Origin: Burkholderia ubonensis
Lineage (GTDB): Bacteria; Pseudomonadota; Gammaproteobacteria; Burkholderiales; Burkholderiaceae
Reading direction: 5' to 3'
Assembly (NCBI RefSeq): GCF_902833085.1
Contig: NZ_CADFEB010000004.1
Location: 558,001 to 622,000, forward strand
DNA length: 64,000 nucleotides
Made by a program: the position numbers and the translations under genes. A model generated the notes under the pieces. That model made no database searches, was not told the origin of the DNA, and saw nothing but the letters and a program-made list of their open reading frames with translations. Of this stretch, positions 1-7,862 are shown one piece after another; positions within the stretch are counted from its first letter, which is position 1; each line of letters opens with the position of its first letter.

Positions 1-1
1 G

Positions 2-64
2 CTGACACCGCCGGACGCGGCGTCGCGGCAGGCGCATCCGCAGACGTTCAGCTGGGATTTCTAG
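2..64 (+). CDS. 3' end of an unidentified gene (truncated by window)
   Basis: The first bases read open in one plus-strand frame and end at a TAG, giving a 20-residue tail that finishes PQTFSWDF. The tail carries no recognisable motif. The following PAAR gene starts only 22 bases later on the same strand, so this may be the end of a type VI secretion-related gene, but that is inference from position only. Confidence 0.4.
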   Translation: MTPPDAASRQAHPQTFSWDF

Positions 65-86
65 CGCGTGTCCGGGGCAAGACGCT

Positions 87-347
87 ATGGGTCAAAAGCG
101 ATACATCGTCGAAGGTGACGTTCACAGCCACGGCGGGCGCGTGGTGTCCGGTGCGCCGAACTCTCGGATCGAAGGGCGCGCGATTGCCCGCTTGCACGAT
201 CCCGCAATCTGCGAGATTCACGGCCTGACCTTCATCGCGCAGGTGTCGGGCAATGCACGTTTCGACGGGCAGGCCGCCGCGTGCGACGGCGACTTGCTGG
301 CATGCGGAGCGCGCCTGATCGCAAGCCAGAATCAAACAGGCGGTTGA
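87..347 (+). CDS. PAAR-domain protein
   Basis: An 86-residue protein consisting of little more than a PAAR domain. It has the typical pattern of a GDxxxHGG segment near residues 10-17, a variable loop with G-R-A-I-A-R, a Cys/His pair (CEIHG) near the middle, and a closing segment with a CGA-like motif (LACGARLIA). PAAR proteins form the metal-stabilised tip of the type VI secretion spike, on top of VgrG, and often sit beside effector genes. Nothing else from a T6SS is visible, but the upstream gene is cut off by the window edge. It is a minimal PAAR without an attached effector domain. The small size and clear pattern make the family call fairly secure; its partner is unknown. Confidence 0.75.
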   Translation: MGQKRYIVEGDVHSHGGRVVSGAPNSRIEGRAIARLHDPAICEIHGLTFIAQVSGNARFDGQAAACDGDLLACGARLIASQNQTGG

Positions 348-425
348 TGGAAGAATGGCACGGCGCATCCGCCGTGCCGATGGAGCCCCGCGAGACATTC
401 GTCGCCCGGCTTGGGGCGGCGACGC

Positions 426-1547
426 TCAGATGATGAATTCCATCGACTTCGTGCCGCATTGCGCGTCCGGCAACGGTTCGCCGCGCTGCGCGGCCGCCAG
501 CAACCGGCCGATCGCAACGTGGACCACGTCGGCGCGCACGCTCGATGGCGTGAAGCCGGCCGCGTTGTCGAGCCCCTCACGGTGCGCGCGCATGATCCGC
601 ACATCCTGCTGGATCACCGAATGCGTGTAGAGGTGCAGCAGCGGTTTCAGCGCACGCAGCAAGGCGACCGGCAACGCGAAACGATACGCAATGTACGTGT
701 AGACGCGCGAGCGGCGTGCATCGAGCGGCGTGATCTGACTGATGATCAGGAAGCTCGAGCGGCCGCCCCAGTGATAGTCGCAACGCGTGACGTTCGGTGC
801 AAGGAAATGGTCGGTATGCCGGAGCGGTTCCTTTCCCGGATTGGTCAGCCAGTCGAGCATGCCGATCTTGTCGCCGTCGTCGTGATAAGTTACCTCGACG
901 CTCTGCCGCTTGAGCGCCACGGTCGCCCGTAGCCGTCGCCCGCTCGCCGAACGGAAGATCCGGTCGTGCACGAATACCGTATGCGGAACGTCCATGAAAT
1001 TCTCGACCAGCGCGCCGAGATCGCCGTCGAACGTATTGACCATGTAGTACGACTGCCACGGCCGCTCGCCATAGTGGGGCATGTCGAACGGCTGCTTCAG
1101 GGCCGGGTCGCCTCGTCCGCGGTAGACCCAGACGAGCCCGTGCCGCGTCAGCACCGGCAGCGTGCGCTGGCGATACGGATAGGCGGCGTCCGTCGGTGGC
1201 CCGCTTGCGCCGTCGATGCTCGGAATCCGCGTAACGCTGCCGTGCCGGTCGTAATGCCAGCCGTGATACGGGCACACGAGGCAGTCGTCGGCGATCCGTC
1301 CTGCCGACAGCCTGGTGCCGCGATGCACGCATTGATCGACGAGCGCGACGATCTCGCCGTCTGATGCCCGGAACAGCACGATGCCAAGGCCGAGCAAGCG
1401 TGTGCCCAATGGCTTGTCTCGCTTCACCTCTGCTTCGGTGCACGCGACATACCAATGCTCGGCCAGCGCGCCGAATGCTTCGGCCTCGGCGTCGGGCGCC
1501 GACCCGCGGCAAGGATCGCGTGTCGTTGCGATGGATACGTTCAGCAT
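426..1547 (-). CDS. Rieske non-heme iron oxygenase
   Basis: A 373-residue single-component Rieske oxygenase. The [2Fe-2S] Rieske site is C73-x-H75 and C92-x2-H95 (the latter in CPYHGW). The mononuclear iron site is N183-x2-D186-x2-H189-x4-H194 (NFMDVPHTVFVH). Such proteins hydroxylate, desaturate or demethylate small hydrophobic substrates using electrons from a reductase, which is not encoded nearby. The ATG lies inside the last codons of the GH3 gene (7-base overlap, ATGCTGA), so the two are translationally coupled, and both follow the desaturase gene. The context suggests oxidation of a fatty acyl or amide intermediate. The substrate is unknown. Confidence 0.85.
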   Translation of the reverse strand: MLNVSIATTRDPCRGSAPDAEAEAFGALAEHWYVACTEAEVKRDKPLGTRLLGLGIVLFRASDGEIVALVDQCVHRGTRLSAGRIADDCLVCPYHGWHYDRHGSVTRIPSIDGASGPPTDAAYPYRQRTLPVLTRHGLVWVYRGRGDPALKQPFDMPHYGERPWQSYYMVNTFDGDLGALVENFMDVPHTVFVHDRIFRSASGRRLRATVALKRQSVEVTYHDDGDKIGMLDWLTNPGKEPLRHTDHFLAPNVTRCDYHWGGRSSFLIISQITPLDARRSRVYTYIAYRFALPVALLRALKPLLHLYTHSVIQQDVRIMRAHREGLDNAAGFTPSSVRADVVHVAIGRLLAAAQRGEPLPDAQCGTKSMEFII

Positions 1548-3121
1548 GACCACTCGTCCTCGATGAATGCGCGCAGCGCGTCCGCGACCGCGACCCGGCC
1601 GATCAGCGCGCGCGGCTTGACGTCGCCGGCCCGGATGCCCGCATGCTCGTGCGCGCGCTGAACCAGATCGGCCAGATGCGCGGCGCCGCCCGGTACGCGT
1701 GCCGCGCGCAGAGGGCCGAGTTGCCCCAGCGCGCGCGCGTGCCGGTAGTGAAACGCGCGTGCGAGGGCCTGTTCGAGCGCATCGCGCACGCCGGCGACGT
1801 CTCGCGCATCGCTTGCGAGCACCAGCATGTAATGTGGCGGATCGGTATCCGCGCACGGAATCACGCACCCCTCGTCGCCGGGCCGCAGCGCCTCCGAGAG
1901 GGAAGCGGCCAGACAGGCTTCGTCCAGCTTTTCGCCGACGAGATCGCTCTGCGCGCCGGTCCGCCCGACGAATACGACGCGTGGCGTCCGCCCCGCATAT
2001 CCCGTCACGCGCACCCGGTCGCCGAGCCGGTAGCGATACAGGCCGCCTCCCGTCGTCACGATCACCTCGGCGGTGTCGCCCGGCTTCAATCCCTCGACGC
2101 CCACGACGGAACCGTCGTCGAGCAGGAACTCCAGATAGTGGCTGCGGATCGCGAGCGGGCAGCCGGCATCGTTGCCGAACGGCAGGCTGACCACCGCCTC
2201 GGTCGAGAACAAGCCTTTCGGGAGCCACGCGGCCTGCGGGAACAAGGTGCGCGCATGCGCTGCATAGCGCCCGCTCGGGCCATCCATCCAGCAACTCAGC
2301 GCGGCGAGCCGCGGCCACAGCGGGCCGCAGTTGCCGTCGTCGAGCGCGCGCCGCAGCGCTGCCGCGCGCGCCGACGGCAGTGCGTCGAACAGGAACGCGA
2401 GCGTGTCGCTGCGCCGCGGTTCGGTTTCGTCGAACAGTGGACGAAGCAGGCTGGTCAGGAAGGTCGGACTCCATACGCTGATGAACGCGAGATCGTCGGC
2501 GGCGATCAGCGCGCGCAGGGTCTCGTTGCGCCATGCATCACGGTCGCCCGACAGCGATGGCGCGACGAGCGTCGGCAGCAGGCCGACGAGCGGACTGCCC
2601 GCCAGGTAATCGAGATCGCTCTCCGAGCCGATCATGATGCCGTTGGCGGCACGCTCGCGCGGCTGCATCGGCGGCGACATCGACCAGTACGCGCGTCCGG
2701 CGGCGACGCCCGGCACCTCGCGGTACAGATCGGCGAGCCAGACGACCAGCGCGGACTGCAGCTCGTCGAGAAACGCGGGCGTGTATGGAATCAGCTTCTG
2801 CCGTTCGCTGCTGCCGCTCGTGCGTTCGAAGAAGCGCGGCGGCTGGGCGGTCAGGATCGGGCCGGATTCGCGGAGCGCACGATCGATCCACGGACGCATG
2901 CCGGCATACGTCGTCGCGGGCACGCGTTCGCGAAACTGCGCCGGGTCCGCGATGTCGGCGAATCCGTTCGCGACGCCGAGCGCCGTGTTCCGGTTCGCGG
3001 CAAGCAGGCGCGCGAGATAGGCCGCCTGCGTGTCGGCCGGTGCGTCGAGCGCGGCCAGCCACGCGTCGCGGAACGGCTCGGCGGAAGTGGCGAAGGCGGC
3101 CCACGCATCCTGTGCACGCAC
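1541..3121 (-). CDS. GH3-family acyl-acid amido synthetase
   Basis: A 526-residue member of the GH3 branch of adenylate-forming enzymes, which activate a carboxylic acid with ATP and join it to an amine or amino acid. The phosphate-binding motif is visible at residues 99-114 (ERTSGSSERQKLIPYT). The conserved YRY-x2-GD-x-V segment occurs at roughly residue 360-375. The length is typical of bacterial GH3 proteins. It sits 13 bases after the desaturase gene and overlaps the Rieske gene, forming one minus-strand operon. Family knowledge plus context suggests formation of an amide from a desaturated or oxidised fatty acid. I recall GH3-like and desaturase genes in the Burkholderia afc antifungal locus, which deserves comparison. 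Confidence 0.85.
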   Translation of the reverse strand: MRAQDAWAAFATSAEPFRDAWLAALDAPADTQAAYLARLLAANRNTALGVANGFADIADPAQFRERVPATTYAGMRPWIDRALRESGPILTAQPPRFFERTSGSSERQKLIPYTPAFLDELQSALVVWLADLYREVPGVAAGRAYWSMSPPMQPRERAANGIMIGSESDLDYLAGSPLVGLLPTLVAPSLSGDRDAWRNETLRALIAADDLAFISVWSPTFLTSLLRPLFDETEPRRSDTLAFLFDALPSARAAALRRALDDGNCGPLWPRLAALSCWMDGPSGRYAAHARTLFPQAAWLPKGLFSTEAVVSLPFGNDAGCPLAIRSHYLEFLLDDGSVVGVEGLKPGDTAEVIVTTGGGLYRYRLGDRVRVTGYAGRTPRVVFVGRTGAQSDLVGEKLDEACLAASLSEALRPGDEGCVIPCADTDPPHYMLVLASDARDVAGVRDALEQALARAFHYRHARALGQLGPLRAARVPGGAAHLADLVQRAHEHAGIRAGDVKPRALIGRVAVADALRAFIEDEWSC

Positions 3122-3134
3122 GTGCGTCCCCCTG

Positions 3135-4070
3135 TCAGAAATAGGTCTTGTCGAGCTGCGTCAGATCGCTCGGCAAGCGGCGCGGCGGCTCGAACACATG
3201 CAGCCAGCCGTACCACAGCGGCCGCGTTTCGCCCGGATCGGAACGCGCATGCAGTTCCTGCCAGCGCAGGCTCGGATGCCGGTGATGCGTGAGGTTGTAG
3301 TTGAAGTTGAGGAATGCCCAGCGAACCAGCGTGGGCGCACGCATGTTGTAGGTGCCTTCGACCACGTCGAGCGGGGTATGCATGTGATAGACCCACTGCA
3401 GCGACGACCATGAAAACGCGAATGCGAGATAGGCAATCGCGATGTCGAGCGACCTCCAGTCCAGCAGGATGCCGAGCGCGGCCCACGTGGCCGCGCCCGC
3501 GATGACTTCGTAACGGATTCGCCGGAACCCGGCCGTATCGAAGTCCCGGAACGCAGCCGCATACGTGTTGTCGCGCCCGTACTTCGCCCAGCCGGACGGG
3601 ATGCGGATGGGGAGCACGGCCAGGACGACGCTGCCGACGAGGCTCGCGAACCAGATGCCGCCGACGATCGCCGCGTAGTATTCGATTCGCTTGCGCCACA
3701 GCGACGCGTCCGGATCGACGAAATCCACCCGCTCCGCAAGCGTCCGGTTGCGTACGTGGTGACCGAGATGATTCACGTGGATGAGCGTTGCCGCCGCGCC
3801 GAACATCGTCGACGCCCACCACATCATCAGGTAGTTGATCGTCCCGCGCCGATGGCCGAAACCGTGGAACGTCTCGTGCATCATCGAGAACACACCCTGC
3901 ATGATCAGGCAGAACGGCGCGAGCGCCAGCCATCTGAGCGGGCTGCTGCCGTGGGACAGCCACGTCAGGATGCCGGCCCATGCAACGCTCTGCAATGCGA
4001 GCACGCACAGATTCAGCCGGTCGAAACGCGGCGAACGATTATCTGTGGCGCAGGCATCGGCAACGAACAT
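3135..4070 (-). CDS. fatty acid desaturase family protein
   Basis: A 311-residue membrane desaturase with three histidine clusters: HETFH at 65-69, HxxHxxHH at 98-105, and THHRH at about 261-265. Hydrophobic stretches surround the first and second clusters. These histidines bind the diiron centre that inserts double bonds (or hydroxylates) acyl chains in the membrane. The ATG at 4070 was chosen because further upstream extension would run into the divergent gene's start region. It is first in the operon desaturase-GH3-Rieske. Chain length and position specificity cannot be read from sequence. Confidence 0.85.
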   Translation of the reverse strand: MFVADACATDNRSPRFDRLNLCVLALQSVAWAGILTWLSHGSSPLRWLALAPFCLIMQGVFSMMHETFHGFGHRRGTINYLMMWWASTMFGAAATLIHVNHLGHHVRNRTLAERVDFVDPDASLWRKRIEYYAAIVGGIWFASLVGSVVLAVLPIRIPSGWAKYGRDNTYAAAFRDFDTAGFRRIRYEVIAGAATWAALGILLDWRSLDIAIAYLAFAFSWSSLQWVYHMHTPLDVVEGTYNMRAPTLVRWAFLNFNYNLTHHRHPSLRWQELHARSDPGETRPLWYGWLHVFEPPRRLPSDLTQLDKTYF

Positions 4071-4181
4071 ACAATTCGGACATGGATGGTGGCAGCGACG
4101 CAGAGCATACCTTCGATCGCCGTCATCGAACAATACGCGCGCCGGCTGCCGCACGCGTCAATGCCACGACCACTCCAGACC

Positions 4182-5069
4182 ATGTCCACCGGACGGCCCG
4201 ACGACGCAATGCACGCGCCCCGCGATGACGAGGCCGACATCCGTCGGCGCGATCCGCACTTCCGCTTTGCGGACGACATTCCGCGCTACTGGTATCGCGG
4301 CCAAAGTCGCGTGACGCGCTTCTTCGACGCGTTCTCGATCATGTTTCCGCTCGGCGAGAAGTTTTTCGTCGACAGCGTCAGGCAGTACCGCGATGCGTTG
4401 CCGGCCGACGGCATGCTCGCCGCCCAGGTGGATGCGTTCCTGCATCAGGAGGCAACGCATATCCGCGAACACCGCGCGTACAACCGACGCCTCGCTCGTC
4501 AAGGCATGCCCGTCGACGCGCTCGAAGCGATCATGCAGCGACGGCAGCAACAATGCCGACGCGTCGCATCGCCGCTGCTGCGCCTGACATTCACCGCGTG
4601 TCTCGAGCATTACACGGCCATTCTCGCCGATCTGCTGTTGCGCGATCCGGCTATCCTCGACGGCGCCGACCCGTCGATGGCCGCGATCTGGCGGTGGCAT
4701 GCGGTCGAGGAAACCGAACACAAGACGGTTGCTTTCGATGTGTTTCGCGCGTGCGGCGGCGGGGCCGTCAAGCGCTACGTCATGCGGACTGCGGCGATGC
4801 TCGGCGTCACCGCGTGTTTCGTCGTCGATCTGGGGTATTTCGTCACCCTTCTCGCCGTCGCCGATCGCGACGCCCGTAACTGGCGGAGCTGGGCGCGGCT
4901 GGGCTGGTGGCTGTTCGGCGCGCCGGGCGTGTTCACCCGCGTGCTGCCCGCGTGGCTGGCGTGGTTTTCGCCGCGCTTTCACCCCGGCCGGATCGGCAAC
5001 CCGGCAACGCTTGCCGCGGCCCGCGCAGCGCTCGCTGCCGCCGATGCCGCAGCGACGGAGTCCGTATGA
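4182..5069 (+). CDS. metal-dependent hydrolase / diiron ferritin-like family protein
   Basis: A 295-residue protein resembling the family annotated as predicted metal-dependent hydrolase (PF10118 type). Likely metal ligands form a carboxylate/histidine pattern: E59, E90-x2-H93, a central EH pair (CLEHY) and a later ExxExxH-like segment (VEETEH). This is reminiscent of ferritin-like diiron enzymes. The start is uncertain: ATG codons at 4161, 4182 and 4209 are all in frame with no strong ribosome site. It is divergent from the desaturase operon and overlaps the next gene by 4 bases (ATGA). Diiron proteins of this type are found near lipid-modifying genes; its reaction here is unknown. Confidence 0.7.
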   Translation: MSTGRPDDAMHAPRDDEADIRRRDPHFRFADDIPRYWYRGQSRVTRFFDAFSIMFPLGEKFFVDSVRQYRDALPADGMLAAQVDAFLHQEATHIREHRAYNRRLARQGMPVDALEAIMQRRQQQCRRVASPLLRLTFTACLEHYTAILADLLLRDPAILDGADPSMAAIWRWHAVEETEHKTVAFDVFRACGGGAVKRYVMRTAAMLGVTACFVVDLGYFVTLLAVADRDARNWRSWARLGWWLFGAPGVFTRVLPAWLAWFSPRFHPGRIGNPATLAAARAALAAADAAATESV

Positions 5070-5986
5070 TTGCGTCGCATCCGGCCTGGTTGCCGTACGG
5101 CTTCGACGACTGGCGGCGACACTACCCGTCGACGCCGTTCGAACGCGCGCCCGCGGCACTCGACTGGACGGCGCGCTTCATCGACTGCTGGCACGCGTCC
5201 GGCGCCGCGGCGCGCGCGAACACCATCATCGTGCTGATTGCCGGACTTTATTCCGAGTGGATTCCGGCGTGCTTCCGGCATGCGGCGCGCGCGCTGCATG
5301 CCGCGCGGCATCCGGTCCTGCGCGTGCCGGTCCGCTCGTCGCGCGGCGTCGTCGAGCAGGGGCGGCATATCGTGCGTGCGCTCCGTGCACGCATGCCGGC
5401 CGGCAGTCGCTTCATCGTCCTCGCCCACAGCAAGGGCGGGCTCGATGCGTTGGCGGCGCTGCATGCCGATTCCGGGCTGCGTGCCCGCTGCGACGGCATC
5501 GCGCTCGTTCAGCCGCCAGTCGGCCCGAGCGCGATCGTCGACGGTCTGCTCGATCGACGCGGCGCGCGCATCGATCCCGCATGGTTGCGCTGGACGGCGG
5601 GCAAGCTGTTGCGCACGCGCTGGCTGCATGCCGGCTCGCGCGACATCGGCAGCGGCCGTGATTCCGGCATCGCGAACCTGTTGTCCGCGCTGCCCGACGA
5701 TTTGCACTGCGTGCATGTCGTGAGCTGGTCGGTAGAGCGCCAGTCCCGCTTCGATGCGCATCACCCGCGCCTCGATCGCTATCGCCCCGGATGTGCGCAC
5801 GACGGACAGTTCTATCTTGACCACCAGACGATTCGCGGCATGCCGCAAGTGTGCGTGCCGCATCTCGACCATGGCCAGCCGGTACTCGGTGGCGCGGGCT
5901 TCGACGCGGGGCGCTTCTGGCTTGCGCTAGTCGCGCTCCTTGATGCGACACGGCCGGCCACGGCCGCCGGCGCTCAGACCAGGTAA
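5066..5986 (+). CDS. alpha/beta-hydrolase-like protein
   Basis: A 306-residue protein with a hydrolase-like core. A hydrophobic strand leads to AHSKGG at residues 120-125, a nucleophile-elbow-like turn with S122, and a C-terminal HLDHG segment can supply the histidine. No signal peptide is evident. Its ATG overlaps the preceding stop codon (ATGA), so it is coupled to the diiron-type gene. Its end overlaps the tail of the convergent acyltransferase-like gene by 13 bases. A thioesterase or lipase-like role in the lipid cluster is plausible but inferred. Confidence 0.65.
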   Translation: MIASHPAWLPYGFDDWRRHYPSTPFERAPAALDWTARFIDCWHASGAAARANTIIVLIAGLYSEWIPACFRHAARALHAARHPVLRVPVRSSRGVVEQGRHIVRALRARMPAGSRFIVLAHSKGGLDALAALHADSGLRARCDGIALVQPPVGPSAIVDGLLDRRGARIDPAWLRWTAGKLLRTRWLHAGSRDIGSGRDSGIANLLSALPDDLHCVHVVSWSVERQSRFDAHHPRLDRYRPGCAHDGQFYLDHQTIRGMPQVCVPHLDHGQPVLGGAGFDAGRFWLALVALLDATRPATAAGAQTR

Positions 5987-7092
5987 ATCTCGAAGCCGGG
6001 CATCCGCTCGTCGTCGCTTAGGTCAAGCGCGGGCGTGCCCGGTGTGGACAGCGTGTACAGGTCCATCGGCAGCGCGGTATATCGATAGCCGCGCAGCGCG
6101 GACCAGAGCGGATCATGATCGTACAGGCACAGCTGGATCAGCGCGTAGCGGCTCCGCTCCCGTTGCCAGACCGCGTTCAGCAGCGCCTGCGCGATGTCCG
6201 GGTCGCGCCCGCTCACTTGCAGGTGAGTCAGATAGATGTCCCGCAGCGCGTGACCGGGTGCGGCGATCCGGGGGCGCCCAAGCAATGGCGCGACTGCGTT
6301 GAAGCCGTGGCGCAGTGCGCCGAGTTCCCACGGCAGTCGTTCCAGTACGATGCGCTTGATGCACCCCGCATCCCACGGCGCGACGCAGCCCACGATGCGA
6401 CGGTTCGCGTTGCGCGCCACCAGGAAGGACTCGATCCCGAAGTCCGGCCAGACGCTCAGGCGCCGCTCGAATTCGGCCCGGGTAAAGACGCAGCCGAAGG
6501 GTTGGGAACGCGATTCGCGGTCCAGGAACTCGCGCAGCGCTTCGGTATCGTCCGCTGACGCGTTCGTTACCGTGACAGGGCGGGTGCGTCGGGCGGTCAT
6601 GCGCCGCGCGTAGATCGACACGTTGCTGTAGCCGCGCCAATGCCGGAACCCGAGCCGGGCCGGCTTGCCCGCGCCGAACAGCGATTGCATCGCCATCCGG
6701 TTGTCGCGGATGACGCAGCAATACGCATGATGGACGCCGTCATGCGCGGCCAGTTCTGCGAGGCGATCGCGTACATAGCCGGTCCATGTGCGCGTCAGAT
6801 GGCGATCGGGTGCGATGCGCAGGTCGCCAAGATAGGCGATACGCTGCGCGTTTCCGGCCAGGTAGCCATCGCGGACGACCAGGCTCGCCATTCCCTTGAG
6901 ATGGCCGGCGTCGTCTTCCGCGAGCCATGTTCGATAGTCATCCGAATGACAGCGGTGCAGCGCGAAATAATCCGGCGCGCGATCGAAGCGCAGCGGCATC
7001 CCGCCGCGCATCGCGTAGCGCGTTTGAAACGCGAGGAGCCGTTCGTTGTCGACCGCCGCTGCCGGCCGGATTCGCGTCATCCGCTCATTCAC
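5974..7092 (-). CDS. GNAT-like acyltransferase, unknown substrate
   Basis: A 372-residue soluble protein with weak N-acetyltransferase (GNAT) character. The N-terminal half has alternating strand and helix pattern and a segment (YLGDLRIAPDRHLTRTW) resembling the GNAT strand followed by the acyl-CoA loop. The C-terminal half has a second similar segment (IYLTHLQVSGRDPDIAQALL), suggesting a tandem GNAT fold. Its start overlaps the end of the related upstream gene by 8 bases, so the pair is co-translated. In this cluster a role in N-acylation is attractive but unproven. The family call is tentative. Confidence 0.55.
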   Translation of the reverse strand: MNERMTRIRPAAAVDNERLLAFQTRYAMRGGMPLRFDRAPDYFALHRCHSDDYRTWLAEDDAGHLKGMASLVVRDGYLAGNAQRIAYLGDLRIAPDRHLTRTWTGYVRDRLAELAAHDGVHHAYCCVIRDNRMAMQSLFGAGKPARLGFRHWRGYSNVSIYARRMTARRTRPVTVTNASADDTEALREFLDRESRSQPFGCVFTRAEFERRLSVWPDFGIESFLVARNANRRIVGCVAPWDAGCIKRIVLERLPWELGALRHGFNAVAPLLGRPRIAAPGHALRDIYLTHLQVSGRDPDIAQALLNAVWQRERSRYALIQLCLYDHDPLWSALRGYRYTALPMDLYTLSTPGTPALDLSDDERMPGFEIYLV

Positions 7093-7810
7093 CGGCGAAG
7101 ATCCGTCGCGCCATCGGCTTGAGGTTTTCCGGCGTCAGTTCGCACAGGCAGACGAGCTCGTCGCCGCGCGCATAGTGAGGATTGCGTTCGAGGAAGTAGG
7201 TGACGTCCGGCAGTCGCCGATGCGCGTCCGGCACGCCGGCGAGGATGGGGGCGAGGCGGCCTTGCGGCACCGGGAAGTTGAGCACGCCCGACGCGGAGTC
7301 GTACACGCGCCCGAAGCGCTCGACGGCAAGGTGATCGAGCAGCGCCTGGGTCGCTGGCGCGGTCGGCCGGTCGAAGCGTGGTGCGAAGTCATGCGCGAAT
7401 GCCCGCAGGTAGCGGTACGTGCGATGCCCCTTGCAAATGAGAAACCAGTAGAGCGCGACGTCGGGCGAGAGCCGCTTGAGTTCGCCGGCGAGCCGGATCC
7501 AGCTGAACGCGAGCTGCTGGCTGCCCCAGCAGGCGGGATCCACGATCGTATCGCCGGAAAACAGGACGCGCAGCGCCGAGTCGTTCCACTGCTGGTCGTA
7601 AAGCTTCAGCGTGGAAAAACCGCGCATCTGCCCCGTGTCGTCGCGCATGACGATGCAATGTGTCTTGTCGTCGAGGTCGTGTTCGAAGCGCTCGAATTGC
7701 GTGTCTCGGTAGCAGGACGAATAGAGCGCATACATCTGTGCAATGTCGACGTCGCGCAGCTGCGCACGCGTCATGGAACTGGCTTGAAGCGGCATGGCGT
7801 CGTTATTCAT
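7085..7810 (-). CDS. GNAT-like acyltransferase (N-acyl amino acid synthase type), tentative
   Basis: A 241-residue soluble protein. The N-terminal part (MYALYSSCYRDTQFERFEHDLDDK region, then IVMRDDTGQMRGFSTLKL) resembles acyltransferases in which a short helix precedes a charged loop and a central strand. I could not name a firm family. It lies directly upstream of, and overlaps by 8 bases, the 372-residue GNAT-like gene. It starts opposite the plus-strand PAP2-desaturase gene, so a divergent promoter must lie around 7811-7862. Likely partner of the next gene in the lipid cluster. Confidence 0.5.
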   Translation of the reverse strand: MNNDAMPLQASSMTRAQLRDVDIAQMYALYSSCYRDTQFERFEHDLDDKTHCIVMRDDTGQMRGFSTLKLYDQQWNDSALRVLFSGDTIVDPACWGSQQLAFSWIRLAGELKRLSPDVALYWFLICKGHRTYRYLRAFAHDFAPRFDRPTAPATQALLDHLAVERFGRVYDSASGVLNFPVPQGRLAPILAGVPDAHRRLPDVTYFLERNPHYARGDELVCLCELTPENLKPMARRIFAGE

Positions 7811-7862
7811 GCGAGCTGAAACGATTTATCATCATACTCGATCGAGCCGCTCCCTTTTTCTC

